Assembly (NCBI RefSeq): GCF_008831285.2
Contig: NC_045141.1
Span: 24,909,315-24,973,314 of the forward strand
Origin: Nymphaea colorata
Taxonomy: Eukaryota > Streptophyta > Magnoliopsida > Nymphaeales > Nymphaeaceae
Reading direction: 5' to 3'
DNA: 64,000 nucleotides
A program made the translations under genes and the position numbers. How positions within the stretch are numbered: the first letter of the stretch is position 1; each line of letters begins with the position of its first letter. The notes under the pieces were generated by a model, which saw nothing but the letters and a program-made list of their open reading frames with translations, was not told where the DNA came from and ran no database searches. Below, piece by piece: positions 11,401 through 22,944 of the stretch.

Positions 11401-14400
11401 TGTGGGAACCCAGTTCTCACAAGACAACATTTTCAAAAGGGCGTGAATAATATGCAGAGCATGCACCTCTCAGAATTTTTCATAGAAAACGTCCCCTTGA
11501 TCTTATCCCAAAAATTCATAAACGAGGTCTCAAAAACAGGGTAGAAAACCAAGATTTTACAAACTGGGTTTTCATAAAACAATGTTTTTTTTTTTTTCCT
11601 TTTTCTTTCCTGAAGATATCATCCATGAACAACAATATAATCATTCTCAGAATAGACCTGCGCATCAGAGTCCCAATATATATATATATATATATATAAG
11701 TAAAAGGAAAGAAAGTCTTAAGTAGGGGCCTTTTGAACAGAGGGGAGTGTCAGAAAATTTTGGCTAATGGGCACTATGTACATAATTTAAAAATTTTAAA
11801 GGGTACTTGTATGTAAATGAAATTTCAATATGAAAATGGAGCCTGTATAGGCAATTGCCTACACCTGCCTCAGACTCCAGATTGAATCAAAGAACTTTCA
11901 TCCAGGCACATGAAACTAGGCTCTTGGAAGGCCATAATGAAGTTAGAACGGTGCCTGACTAGTTATTGGTTTTAGAGTCCTTTCCTTGTAAAAGAGATGG
12001 TGACATTTGATGACTAGAACGAATATGTTGTTGGACGGCAGAGAAACCACTTTTGGGGTGAAAGATTTGGTTGTTCCGATTCAACCTAACGTATCTCCAA
12101 CGCTAATCCTACAAATGCCGGCCGTAGGGATCTCTACAACGCCGACGGATTGAATGTTCGACCATCGACTATTGAAGTTGATGTCGACGCTGACTAGTCC
12201 AGCCTTCCCTTGTCGCCACAACATCATTTCGTCGTTGAGCTTTTCATATCACACACCATTCAATGCAATGCAGTAACACACTCTAAAAATTCGGGCCCGA
12301 GCATTAATCTAGTGCTCTTTTTTTATAGATATAGATGCATAGATCCTATATCTACATGAAATGAAGTACTAAAAGTTGCACAACTTTCCACCAATGGAAC
12401 AAACATATTGGAGAGTTGGGGATGCGTTAGGATATCTAGATATTCAGTACAACACAAAATGACAAAGTCCTTGTCCCAACGCAATCCTTTCAATAGAGTC
12501 ATGGCTACTTAGGGAGCAAAGCTCCATTTTTTGGAACAGTTGCAGCAAACGATCATTTTTAGAACCTTATCTTGGTGGGGTCGATGTGTTGTTTTGATGT
12601 AATGTCGTTTGTCTCTTGGGGGCCAAATTCTGTGGTAGCTGCTTGTAATAATAGATGGATCGGGTTCATATGGGTAGCCTCAATACTAATTGTTTCTTAG
12701 TATCAAGATTTTTGGGGCTTGCATAGTTGAAGTCGTCCTCATTGTTGTTTATGTCTTCCATCTTCATGATGGACTCAATTTTCCTTGCTGAAAAACTATT
12801 GCAGAGGAGAAGGGACAGAATCAATGAGAAGATGAGGACACTTCAAGAGTTGCTGCCTCGATGCAACAAGGTGAACCCCTTTTCATCCATGCCCACAAAT
12901 GGCATGAAAGCAAAATAACTGCAATTTTTTTTTTCATGATTTTGATGTCTTTGTGTGGGTGGGAAATTATGACTTAATAAGCAATAAGATCTGGCTCCCT
13001 CGCTTTTATGGAATTATATTCCTGAGTACAAAGAAAATAAATTCTTATGACAGAATTGTTAAGTTTAAAGCATTATTTGAAGAAATTAATAAACTAATAT
13101 AATAATGCTCATTTGTTTCGATTCCCAGTCGATTAATTTGAATCTCCACCGTCGGTTCCCATAGCGATGGCGTCGGCATCTTGGTTGGCTTCCATCGTGG
13201 TCTCAAACGGCCAAGGGGAACTCCATCGAACACGGCCAAAAGAAAATAGTTAAAGGTTGACACACTGACATTGTGCTCCAGAATATAGCCATAAAACTGC
13301 ATCGCGTGAATTGCTATAGATTTTACGAAAACCGACCTATTCAGGCTAATTTGGATAACACTGAAGCAAATGGTGGTGTCTGTGCATGTCCACCAACAAT
13401 GACGATCGGTGGACGGATCTAAGGGGCGAACTAAGCTGCAGGATGCTGGTGGATGAGCTGGACGAAGGGCAGCAGAGTGCAGAGAGTGAGAGGTAGAACT
13501 TTCACAAGGTAGACGCCGGCCGTCGTCGACGTGAAAGCAGCGATTGGCAGCGGCCGGCCATTACGCGAGGGTTTTCCTTCAACGTGAAAACAGAAGAGAA
13601 AAAATCAAGCCACTGCTCAAAGGACAATTAAATTATTAATTCTATTGCAAGCATGAGATATTAATTCTCATTAGTGCAGGTCAAAACTTTTTCCTTTCGT
13701 TTAAATTTTGGTTTTGATCGTTTACAGGTATTTCTTATAATTGTTTAGTCAAATCTCACGAAAAATTGTTGTTTCAAAATTTTGCCACTGGTTTAGATTA
13801 GCAGGTGCTGCTATTCAGTTCAATGAGAGGGAGGATGAGGTTTGTGGGTCGATTTTACTAAAATTGATATACGCACTTGATCTTATGCAGTATCCACATG
13901 TTTGAGTTGGGTGGTTGTTCCAGAAAAAAAAATGCACCATATAAACAAATTGAAGAAAGACAAAGCATAGCAGAATTTAGTTGCAAAAAACTTTACTATG
14001 TCTAATGTTTCAGATAGCGAGTAGTATCCGGCGAAAAAGAAAATCTAGTAGCTTCTTATTTTTCTCTCTTTTTGACAGGCAGATAAAGCATCATTGCTGG
14101 ATGAGGCTATAGAGTACCTAAAGGCTCTGCAACTCCAAGTGCAGGTTCGCCCTTTGGCATATTTCCTGCTTCTGGTTGCCCCATTGGCCTGTTATTTGTC
14201 CTTACTCTGCTCAATCTACTACTGAATTTTTGATGGTTGTCCATGCCTTTTGGAGAAGATGATAAGCAACCATATATCATATCCATTCTTAATTCAAATA
14301 TTGTGTATGTCACTTGACTAATCTTTTACAGAAACTGTCTGTTTATTTATGGGTTTCCTCAATGTACTCTGTCATGAAAAGATCTGTTAAGCCACTCACG

Positions 14401-15984
14401 TTGCAGAGTCATCCCAACAACCAAGAAAGGAAAGGGAGGGTGTTTAAAAGCAGTTAGAAATTTCACTAATTTTTGTTGGCACTATCCTTCAAGAAATCAT
14501 TAGATTCATTTTACATGAAAAACTGATTTTAGATTATTATACAAGAAGCTTATCTGTCTTTTCCTTTCAATGTATTGAGGATCCCTTAAGGCTTTTACTC
14601 ATGGCATGATATCATATGCTTAACAACCAAGTAATTAGGGTCTTGTTTTCTGTATTGATGAATGAAACAGATGATGTCAGTGGCATGCAGCATGCCACAC
14701 ATGATGTTCCCTGCCCACAACCAGTGGATCAATCCCATGGGCATAGCTATTGGGATGGGGATGGTCGCCGGTTCGACGCGCTCAACGTTGCCGTTTTCGC
14801 CGGTCGTTCCGGGTGCAGCCCAGCTCTGCCCAGCTCTCCCAATGACAAGCGTTCACAGCATCCAGGCGGCTCCCCAAGCCTCCAAGACAGAGTCAGTCGC
14901 CGGAAGCTTAGACTCACTCTTGAGCCCATCTCAGCCTGCAACTCTTGCAGAATACCAACAATACTTGAGCCAAGTCCAAATGCAAATACCACAAAGGGTA
15001 AGTTTCTAGCTTGAGCACAGTTGCCTTTCTTTCTCTTGATTGTGCAAGATTAGGACACAGGAATCCCCAGGTCGTGAAGCTGATTTTAAGTCCAGGCCCT
15101 TAGCAGACAAATATAATTCCTTTAGTTCTTGTTTGATTAGTGCAGAAGAACACCTGTTCTTCCTCAAGAACCAAAGGAGGAGAGCCCCCGCATCATTGTT
15201 TGGTTAGAGGGCATGGAGCTTCATCATTTATCTCCGAATGTTGTTGCTCTTGAAATGCAAGCATTTATTCCCAGGGAGTTGGTGCAATGAACAGTGTGGA
15301 GGATGGTAGGTCTGTTTTTGATTTTCTCGAGGCATCAACTTCTTGTGCTACAAAAAAACACCAATATTTAAGTTGAAGTATAGAAGGGCATCATTTAGAG
15401 ACACCAAGGCAAGCTTGGTACCTTGAGGGGATAGGAAGAAAGATGGGGACTTCAACCCTCTTCTTGACAGTAAATGAAATATTGATACTCTTCTTCTGTT
15501 CACCTAAAAAATGTCAGCGTTTTCACAATGGGAATGAGTTCTTAGAGCATGTTTGATACCACAGAATGCAGTGTCCCCAAACGCAAATGCAAGTTGCCCG
15601 GAACACATTTGCTACATTCTGCCATTTGGGTGGAATGGAACGCAGGACATGCTTACTGTGGAGCGTCCGTTCTGCTCAGGCACACTCAGATTCCAATGTT
15701 CCAAGATCAGGAATAAAAAAAACTTCCTGATATACGCTGGCGAAGCAAGGGCCTTCTGGGATGCACTACATGTGATGGCTAGATGGTTAGGTTGCATTGT
15801 CATAATTCATATTGCTTTCTATTTTGATGGACTTTAGATACAATGCCTATATAAACATATTCTCTGTTTTTTTCTTTCCAAAACTGTAATCTGATCGTTT
15901 CTAACGTTTTATCTTGGCTAGATTGCGCTACAATCAGATCCAAGCGGGAACAAAAGTGAAGGAACTCTCCCGAGCAGTCAATGA
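8276..15984 (+). CDS. PIF: Phytochrome-interacting factor (PIF) bHLH protein
   Basis: This is a nuclear transcription factor that in known PIFs binds G-box/PBE DNA and is regulated by phytochrome. Seven exons give an open frame of 486 residues: 8276-8364, 8471-9230, 10560-10649, 12805-12870, 14079-14144, 14671-14997 and 15922-15984. All junctions keep frame with GT-AG ends. The start reads MNHRAPIWHIDG, like PIF4/5-type N-termini. An APB-like motif, ELLWRDGTVV, lies at residues 37-46, but the usual Gln after Gly is Thr44. The bHLH spans about residues 300-352, with the DNA-contact set His308, Glu312 and Arg316, then RRDRINEKM, and helix 2 DKASLLDEAIEYLKALQLQV. Exons 4 and 5 are 66 bp each, as is typical of this subfamily. 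The C-terminus ends SSQ. I place it in the PIF4/5-like group with moderate certainty. I see no clear phyA-binding motif. Confidence 0.93.
10311..10480. mobile_element. Possible degraded MITE in PIF intron 2
   Basis: The left end CAGTGGTGGAGCCAC resembles the terminal motif of the elements at 19370 and 21455. The right end, CTAGCTCTGCCTGCACT, is a loose inverse. I see no target-site duplication, so the boundaries are approximate. Confidence 0.3.
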
Positions 15985-17880
15985 GGTGGTTTATTATTAT
16001 TATTATTATGTTATTGTTATTGTTGGTATTAATTCTAATTCAAATATTAATGTGCCCTTGATAGGTAGAAGTAGAGGACAAAATAAGGATGCGAATAGAG
16101 AAGCCAAGATGAGACTCCCTTCATCAAAGGTGGTCGAGTACTCTTTCAAACTAACTCTTCTATCTCATCACACTGTAAGATATGTTCAATAGGTTCTGGT
16201 TGGATAAGAAAGTGAGTTACTGTTGTTCAACAGTGTTCATGAATGGATTTTATTGATCCCTTTTTGGAATATGGATTTTATAGTCTTTGAACTCACGCTT
16301 CTATGCTGGTGGAGTTGCATTTCCTAGATTCTCAGTTTTTCTCGAGGTATATATTAGAAGAGGGAGAGAGAGAGAGAGAGAGAGCATAAAAGGAATAGAG
16401 AACATAGATTACATAAACAAAGTTCTTAAACCTAAAGAATTTGGACCATAGTAAGACACCCAACAAAAAAAGGAGTGAAGATCAAATTAATTTGTTGTCA
16501 GTTGATGTTGCATCCCTTCCGGTTCAGGTCTGTGGCGGCATGCTCACCAAGAAATGGCTTATAATATTTGGAGGGAGTAATCCTTTTACTGTGGAATGCA
16601 GTGGAAGCAGAATGACACTGTCTTTCGTACATTTTTTTTTGCTTTGTTCTATATGGCGAATGCAAGAACACGCATTTGTGCCTCATGATTGATGAACAAT
16701 TCTAAAACTCTACAAGATTCTCCCTGCTCTTTGGTCTGATCCACCACCCATTGGGATACTGCAGACCACGGCCACAGAAAATGCCTATGATTAATAAAAA
16801 AAAAAACTTGTTTAAAACGTGAAAAACTGGTCAGCCGAATAAAATACCAAAAAAAAAACATTTTTTAAAACATGTCAAAAACGGAAAAAAGAAAACGTGA
16901 ATCTTTTTTGCGTTTTTCCCTGTTTTTTTTTCATTTTTTCTTATTTTTTTAAAGTTTTTTTTTTCATTTTTTTGCAGTGTTTAGTTACTAGATTTTTATT
17001 TTCACGTTTCATTTTAAGATTTTGAACACCTTTCTGATTTAACTGGATCCAGTTTCACATTAACATAAGTGCTATTTGAGATCAGATGGGCGGAGGACTG
17101 ACTTCAAATCTAAAGATCTCAGATTAAATTCGGATCCGAGATCATCAAACAGACTCCTGAACAGAACTAATTAGTTAAAAGGAAAAGATTGGACACTCTC
17201 TATCCCCAGCTTGGAAAACTCACTCGATTTGGACAAGCTCATTTCCGTGCTGCAAACACGGTTAATCTTCTCTATCATATCATCATGAGCCAAAATGCTT
17301 GAAGATAATTGAGTGCTTAGTGCTTATTCTTAATGAAGCCAAAAGATGGCAGTTTAGGATAATATTGAATATAGTTTGTGCTGGCATCAGGTCATCGGTC
17401 ACAGCGACACCATGCAGAATCCCCGACACACTGTTGCGATGCGGCATCGACACGTGTCTTATGCTCATTTATGAATATTTAACTGTGCTTTGTATTTATT
17501 AACCAGTCCAGTCAGTAGCTAGACTTGCCCTTGACAACAACCATCTTGGATTAGGTAAGCACAAAGAAGCTTAATTATAAATGGGCAAGACTTTTTTTTT
17601 TTTTTTTTAATGCAAATATGTTGGGAACAAATTTTGAAGAAAAGAACTTGTAATATTCAATCACTATGATCCTTTAACAACTCCATTCTTCTATACCCAC
17701 TTCACTAATCATCATCTCTTTCAAATTCCCAATGCACCATGAACAAGCATAACAAAAGTCATCGATTCCAATTTAGAAGATCTACTTAATCAATCATGGC
17801 CATCTTCATCATTAACATCCTTGCACAGCCAACCACTGCAACACTTCCCCCTCAACCCAACAACTCCATCTTCAATCTCC
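15985..17880. other. PIF 3' region and intergenic sequence
   Basis: It begins with the PIF 3' flank, which has an (ATT)n run near 15991-16008. A (GA)n tract lies at about 16363-16384. 16790-16980 is A/T-homopolymer-rich and resembles the stretch at 55490-55870. No gene is supported. A CACGTG hexamer lies at 17451-17456. Confidence 0.5.
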
Positions 17881-17883
17881 TCC

Positions 17884-17891
17884 TTATATAA
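17884..17891 (+). promoter_or_regulatory. Probable TATA box of the dirigent gene
   Basis: TTATATAA lies about 90 bp upstream of the start codon at 17982, in a C/T-rich leader context. This spacing suits a TATA box with a short 5' leader. Confidence 0.55.
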
Positions 17892-17981
17892 CCTCACCAT
17901 TTGCTTCATTCATTCCCACCTCACTTCTCAGTCCACTTTCTTTTCACCTCATATTCGTCCTCTTTCAAACAGCCTGAAAAA

Positions 17982-18743
17982 ATGTTCCTCCTCAAGACAC
18001 AATCCTTGGCCCTCTTGTTGCTGCTGCTAGCAGTTGCACATCAATACTCTAGGACCCATGCGGCCGCCGACCCTACCGCCGGAGGCGTCCCGGAGGCGCC
18101 GCTGGAGTTCTACATGCACGACATCTTGGGGGGCAGCGGCCCAACCGCCAGACCGGTCACCGGCTTGCTGGGCAGCATCTACAACGGTCAAGTGCCCTTT
18201 GCCAGGCCGCTGGGCTTCAGGGTCCCACAAGGTGGTGTGGCCATCCCCAACCCTAACGGTGCCATCCCCACCTTCAATGCCCATGGTGTCCCGTTGGGAA
18301 CCGGACTGTCCGGCACCAATTACGTGCGTTCTTCTTCGGATGGAAGGAACACCGATGTGCAAACGCAAGTAGGCACGGATGGGCTCAGCTTGGGGTTCGG
18401 AACGATCACGGTCATTGACGACCAGCTGACCATGGGACCGGACATGGGCTCGCAGCCAATCGGAAAGGCTCAGGGGGTGTACGTGGCGAGCTCCGGGGAC
18501 GGATCTTCACAGATGATGGCGTTCACGGCCTTGTTGGAAGGGGGTGAGTTCGGGGACAGTTTGAACATGTTCGGCGTGTACCGCCTAGGCGTCCCCATGT
18601 CCCGGCTGTCCGTGACGGGAGGGACAGGCAAGTTCAAGCACGCCACTGGGTTCGCCGATGTCCAGCCACTCATCCCAACGGGTCAGCATGTGACTGATGG
18701 CGCCGAGACGCTGCTGAGGATCACCGTCCATCTTGTCTACTGA
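17982..18743 (+). CDS. Dirigent protein, ESB1/DIR-e type
   Basis: This single-exon gene encodes 253 residues. Dirigent proteins steer stereoselective coupling of phenylpropanoid radicals in the cell wall. The DIR-e clade includes ESB1 (DIR10), needed for Casparian-strip lignin. I chose the ATG at 17982 because it starts a typical signal peptide (MFLLKTQSLALLLLLLAVAH); the in-frame upstream codons add no expected feature. The mature part shows clade-specific stretches: PLEFYMHDILGGSGPTARP, TGLLGSIYNGQVPFARPLGF, LGFGTITVIDDQLT, GKAQGVYVASS, FTALLEGGEFGDSLN and a C-terminal ETLLRITVHL. The length resembles the shorter DIR16/DIR18-like members rather than the N-terminally extended ESB1. The coding sequence is markedly GC-richer than its flanks. 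The likely site of action is the apoplast. The exact substrate is unknown. Confidence 0.95.
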   Translation: MFLLKTQSLALLLLLLAVAHQYSRTHAAADPTAGGVPEAPLEFYMHDILGGSGPTARPVTGLLGSIYNGQVPFARPLGFRVPQGGVAIPNPNGAIPTFNAHGVPLGTGLSGTNYVRSSSDGRNTDVQTQVGTDGLSLGFGTITVIDDQLTMGPDMGSQPIGKAQGVYVASSGDGSSQMMAFTALLEGGEFGDSLNMFGVYRLGVPMSRLSVTGGTGKFKHATGFADVQPLIPTGQHVTDGAETLLRITVHLVY

Positions 18744-19360
18744 CTCCAGATCGACGGTCATTGTGGCGAACTGTAATTGTTGTGGTTATCTGTGAGTGGA
18801 TTTTGAAATGTGTCTTGCATTTTCAGTTGGGACGATGTTATTGTTGTGGTGATTATGTCAAAAAACCATGAAAAATTCGGTGCTTATCTACTATGGATAA
18901 TTATGAAAAATGAGTTCTCTAAGTGTAAACTTTCTGTATGCATAGCATAACATCTTCAGAGCATATTATATTTTGGAGCAGCGTGCTAGAGCTTGAGAAT
19001 GACGAAAGTGCCCTCCAAGTTTGGAAACGACGCCTTCTCCTATAAGGGTTACAATTGGAAAATCTTTTGCATTTGGAAAAAAGAACACTTAAGATGTTTT
19101 TATTTTTTTTGGAAAAAAAAAATGTGTAGGTTAGAGATAAGCTGCTAGTGGGTGCCAGATTCATGAAAAAGCCACTTTTCATATAAAATATTTAGATTAC
19201 TCATCTTTGATCTTAATTGCTTGAGTTACTTTTTGTATCGCCTAGCTAAGTAACTAGCTTTTGAGACTAATGTTTTTGGCCAAAATCCAACTGCATGTTA
19301 TTTTTTCTAACTTTATGTTCTAGCTCTTATTCTACCTTTTACATCAAAGACATTTCTTTC
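18744..19360. other. Dirigent 3' flank
   Basis: No gene is seen. It includes the presumed 3' untranslated region and AT-rich intergenic sequence. Confidence 0.5.
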
Positions 19361-19547
19361 GGGCACAAGCAAGGGCGGAGTCATAAATTTTTCATGAGGA
19401 GGCAGAATTAAAGTTTCTAAACTTTGACTGGAGCCAAAATATTATTTTTCAAAATTTTTATGTAGAACAAGTGAAATTTTAAAAGGAAATTATTGAGGTG
19501 GGGCCAGGGCCCATGCGGGCCCCCATGGCTTCGCTTCTGGGCACAAG
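19361..19547. mobile_element. MITE with 9-bp target duplication
   Basis: GGGCACAAG at 19361-19369 is repeated exactly at 19539-19547 and encloses a 169-bp non-coding element (19370-19538). The element begins CAAGGGCGGAGTCAT and ends ATGGCTTCGCTTCT, an imperfect inverted pair. A 9-bp duplication points to a Mutator-like origin; the termini resemble a common plant repeat motif GGCGGAGCCA. Confidence 0.7.
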
Positions 19548-19620
19548 ATTGCTTAATCAGTAAGTTACTACACACTCTTTCAATGGTACTACCAGCTAAT
19601 TAGCTAAACAAATTAATCTC

Positions 19621-19830
19621 GGGGCGCAGCCAAGATTTCATCTTTAAAGGGCTTAAACAGTCATGCGACTGTCAAGTAATTTAAAACAAAAAATAAAATA
19701 ACAGGAGCCCATTCCTATTCTTTCAAAAGGTTTACAGGAGCTTAACTAAAATTTAAAAAAAAAAAGTAATAGCTAAATTTAGATTTTCATAACTTGAAAG
19801 GGGCCATGGCCCCCCCTTCTCTCCGCCCCT
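19621..19830. mobile_element. Related MITE-like copy
   Basis: It starts GGGGCGCAGCCAAG and ends in a C-rich stretch (CTCTCCGCCCC), forming an imperfect inverted pair similar to the neighbouring element. No target duplication is visible, so the boundaries are uncertain. Confidence 0.4.
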
Positions 19831-20916
19831 CAAGAAGCCTCTTGGCAGTCTTTGCACCCTATCTCCTTTGTCGTTGAACAGGGACCTTAGCTGGTGATTT
19901 AGGAAGGAAAACAAATAATTTTTCTCCCTTTTTATTTTTGTCATAATTATGAGAAGTATTTTAGTTTTCCTGTTCTAAGTACCTTTTTTTCTTGTATATG
20001 GGCATTTTAATTATTTCAATGCACTTGAACACTACCAAACTTGGATTACCAGCCATGCTTAGGTTGATAATGTTTTTTCTCCCAATTGCAAGTATATAGT
20101 TTTCCATATGGGAAAAAATGAATTGAGATGTAGAAAAACATAGCAGTATATGTGATATCAGAAATGTTAATTAAGCTTAATTAACCATTCACAAATACTT
20201 CAATTTTCCTATCTTAAGGGGTGTAGCATCAATGAGAACCCAATCATCAGTTCGATTATTGTGGATGCTGCTCTTTTAGACTGTAAAAGATGACAAGCAC
20301 CACTCTCGAGTTGAAGTAAATAACTATAAGTTCACTCAGGTTCCGACACAGTTTGAACCTTGAGGACAAGGAAAAGGAGAAGGGGCTTCCGCCTCTCAAC
20401 CCAAGCAGTGGGACTCTCTCCGTTCACCGGGAAATAGTTACCTCTTCCTCCTCAAAGGCATCCGCGTGCACAAACGCTATGTCATATCGATGTGATAGAT
20501 GAAGAAATTTATATGCATATTGTCTACAACATGACCCACATAAGCTTGATGTATATGAAATTACCATTAATGAGCACTCAAAGTCTCCAATTTTGTTGGC
20601 TTATCCTTTCAGACTTGCCAACAGCAACATGAATGCATTAAAGGAGAAGGGCTCTAACCAAATTGAGTTTAGCTTTCCAAGCGTGGGATCATGTGGGTCT
20701 CAAGTGGCTTCCTTTTGCAAAAAGCAAGCTTGACATTCCAACTCCTCTGGACCAAAAGCTTTTGAACAACAAAAAGTTTGTCAAAAGTTGAAATCTATCC
20801 AGATTTTGTTGCATGGTAGCGCTAGAAATTAGTTAGGTGTCTGGCACTTGGCCACTCAGTGGATGTATCACACTCCGCGCCATCCCTTGAAATATGCATG
20901 GCTGCTAGCTTGTCGA

Positions 20917-20967
<51 letters not shown>

Positions 20968-21445
20968 TGCTTCCAGCTTCTTTGAGGGAAACTCCAGAGT
21001 ATAATGTTTATTGGTGGTAACAAATAAGTTGAAGGTGTTTAGTTCTTGTCCTTAAAATCTGTGAGAGCAGAACATCCTTGACATTATTGTGATATTTCTA
21101 CATTGCGTGGTAGAAGAATCATTGGGTAATAATGCGAAGCATTCTTTTGTGCATTGACATGGCAAAGCCTAAAATTTTACTTTTCATCCTCTTAGGGTAT
21201 ATAACCTGATTCTTGTGTCTTGGGGTGTTGCTTCCACTGTGCTTCTACTTGTACATCTCTTTTTGTAATACAAAGAGTTGATGCCTGAATATTCGAAACA
21301 AAAACCGGTCACTTACCCGTCCTCGAAGACTTAGTTGAGGAACATGAGTGTATAGCAATCAAACTACTATATTAGTGCCTCTTAGCCATAAAAAGTTTAA
21401 GAACATCTTTTTGAAGGTCTCAAGGCAAACTCTGCATCCAATTTT
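19831..21445. other. Non-coding stretch
   Basis: No gene is supported. A short segment near 20340-20450 is richer in codon-like sequence but has stops and no recognisable domain. An (AT)23 microsatellite occupies 20919-20964. Confidence 0.5.
20919..20964. repeat. (AT)n microsatellite
   Basis: An uninterrupted run of 23 AT units. Confidence 0.95.
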
Positions 21446-21647
21446 GCATGAAAACAGTAGCGAAGCTATTGTGTGACTGGCGTGGGCCACTGCCCATGCC
21501 AACCCCTGAAATCTTATATTGTGATTAAGCTGGACCTAGGTTCAGCTAGGTCCAACCATCAGTGTCCTGCAGTCATTCATTCTTTTAAGCGAGAAATCTG
21601 TTAGCGCCCTTCAGTCAAAATTTTTTGGCTCCATCACTGCATGAGAA
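21446..21647. mobile_element. MITE with near-perfect 9-bp target duplication
   Basis: GCATGAAAA (21446-21454) and GCATGAGAA (21639-21647) flank a 184-bp element. Its ends are CAGTAGCGAAGCTA and, inverted, AGTGATGGAGCCA; all mismatches between the two ends are transitions, as expected from decay of methylated DNA. It belongs to the same family as the element at 19370. Confidence 0.6.
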
Positions 21648-22446
21648 GATACAAAAGTGCGAGTTTCCATGAATTTGAAATTAAGAATATGAGGACAGAA
21701 GACAAGGAGATGCCATTAATTAATTAAGAGGAAAATAAGGACTTGACAGATAGGCCTTTTCATCAACAACATCCATTTGGAAAAAGGGACTTTAGTGCTG
21801 AGATTCAATTGCTTTTAGCTCATCCTCCACCAATATCAATCCTTTCAATGGACTGTGGGCCTCAGCCTAAAAGCCAAACCCCTCTCTTGAAACTTTGTAT
21901 TTGGAATTTCCCTATCAATAATCATGGGGAGCACGCATGCCACTCTTGTGCTTGTGCACTTAGCAGACAAAGAACAAAGCAAATGTAAAGAGCAGCGTCC
22001 TTATATGGCAAAGTTGCTTTCTCTCACTTCCTCCACCAGACTTCACAGTAAAAGGTACTGCCCACAAATATTATAAGCAGTCGTTGCTCTTGGTGATCAT
22101 GCCAACGCAGATATCGCTGCCAAAAAAGCGTTAATGGTTAGATCTGCCCATGATTCTTTTTCCATCGTTTGCTCTTGATTTTTTGATTTGGGAATATTTC
22201 AACAACTTGGTATTTGATGAGTTAAGTTTTTCACGCAATTGCTTATTATATCTCTTTTATATTTACTTGAGTGTGCAGTAAAGGCGGTCAGTGGGATCGT
22301 TAGTTCCAGATTTGGCATGGGGGCTGAGAAATAAAAAGCAATTCTGCCCTTGAAGCGAGAAGAGAAGTGGGTTTCTGTCTTCACTTTGATGGTGGAAAGG
22401 TTTAAAATGGATGGTTGCGTCAAGGTCTTTAAGGCAAATAGTTGGT

Positions 22447-22944
22447 TCAAATAATATATATACATATATATGTGTGTGTGTGAGAGAGCCGATAAAATGA
22501 AAATATATAACAAAATTTGGGGACAAGAGGACCCTTAGATACAAAAACAGAAGCAAGAAGATGAAATATACAATACAATGCACAAAAAAAGAAATGAGGC
22601 ATGGTGAGAGAGGAAAGACAGAGCGGCACAGTCACCCAGCTGTAGACGGTCAGCGGTGCCTTAACCGAATGGCAAACTGGACATCTCCCTCCACAAGATG
22701 AACCATATAATTTGGCGAAGAGAAGGTGCCCCTGAAGACCCTGTTGTTGCGCTCCTCCCAAGTGCGCCACCAAACTGAAATGAGCCACGACCTTCAAACA
22801 CGACCCCAGTAAGCAGACAGGTGGGGAGAAGGACAAAAGAGGAAAAGAAGCGAATGAATGGTGGGTTTGAAAGACTACTAACAAAAGAAGGCCAGATAGA
22901 AGCAAGAACACTAGAGAAAAATGAAAGAAAGAGAAAAAAGCCAT
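22447..22944 (-). CDS. Hypothetical small secreted Cys-containing protein
   Basis: A 165-codon minus-strand frame starts MAFFSFFHFSLVFLLLSGLL, a good signal-peptide-like segment. Later it reads AKLYGSSCGGRCPVCHSVK, which faintly recalls the first cysteines of EPF/EPFL peptides. The expected fourth cysteine and the C-terminal Trp-Arg-Cys-x-Cys part are absent, and the tail after about residue 110 is hydrophobic and unlike the family. It could be a diverged or broken gene, an exon with a missed junction, or chance. No family is assigned. Confidence 0.22.
   Translation of the reverse strand: MAFFSFFHFSLVFLLLSGLLLLVVFQTHHSFASFPLLSFSPPVCLLGSCLKVVAHFSLVAHLGGAQQQGLQGHLLFAKLYGSSCGGRCPVCHSVKAPLTVYSWVTVPLCLSSLTMPHFFFCALYCIFHLLASVFVSKGPLVPKFCYIFSFYRLSHTHTYICIYII

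Noticed and set aside
20330-20460. Possible Ty3/Gypsy 3'-end remnant (CTTGAGGACAAGG motif)
   Set aside because: Only one short motif matches. No polymerase domain, polypurine tract with LTR, or repeat pair is seen.
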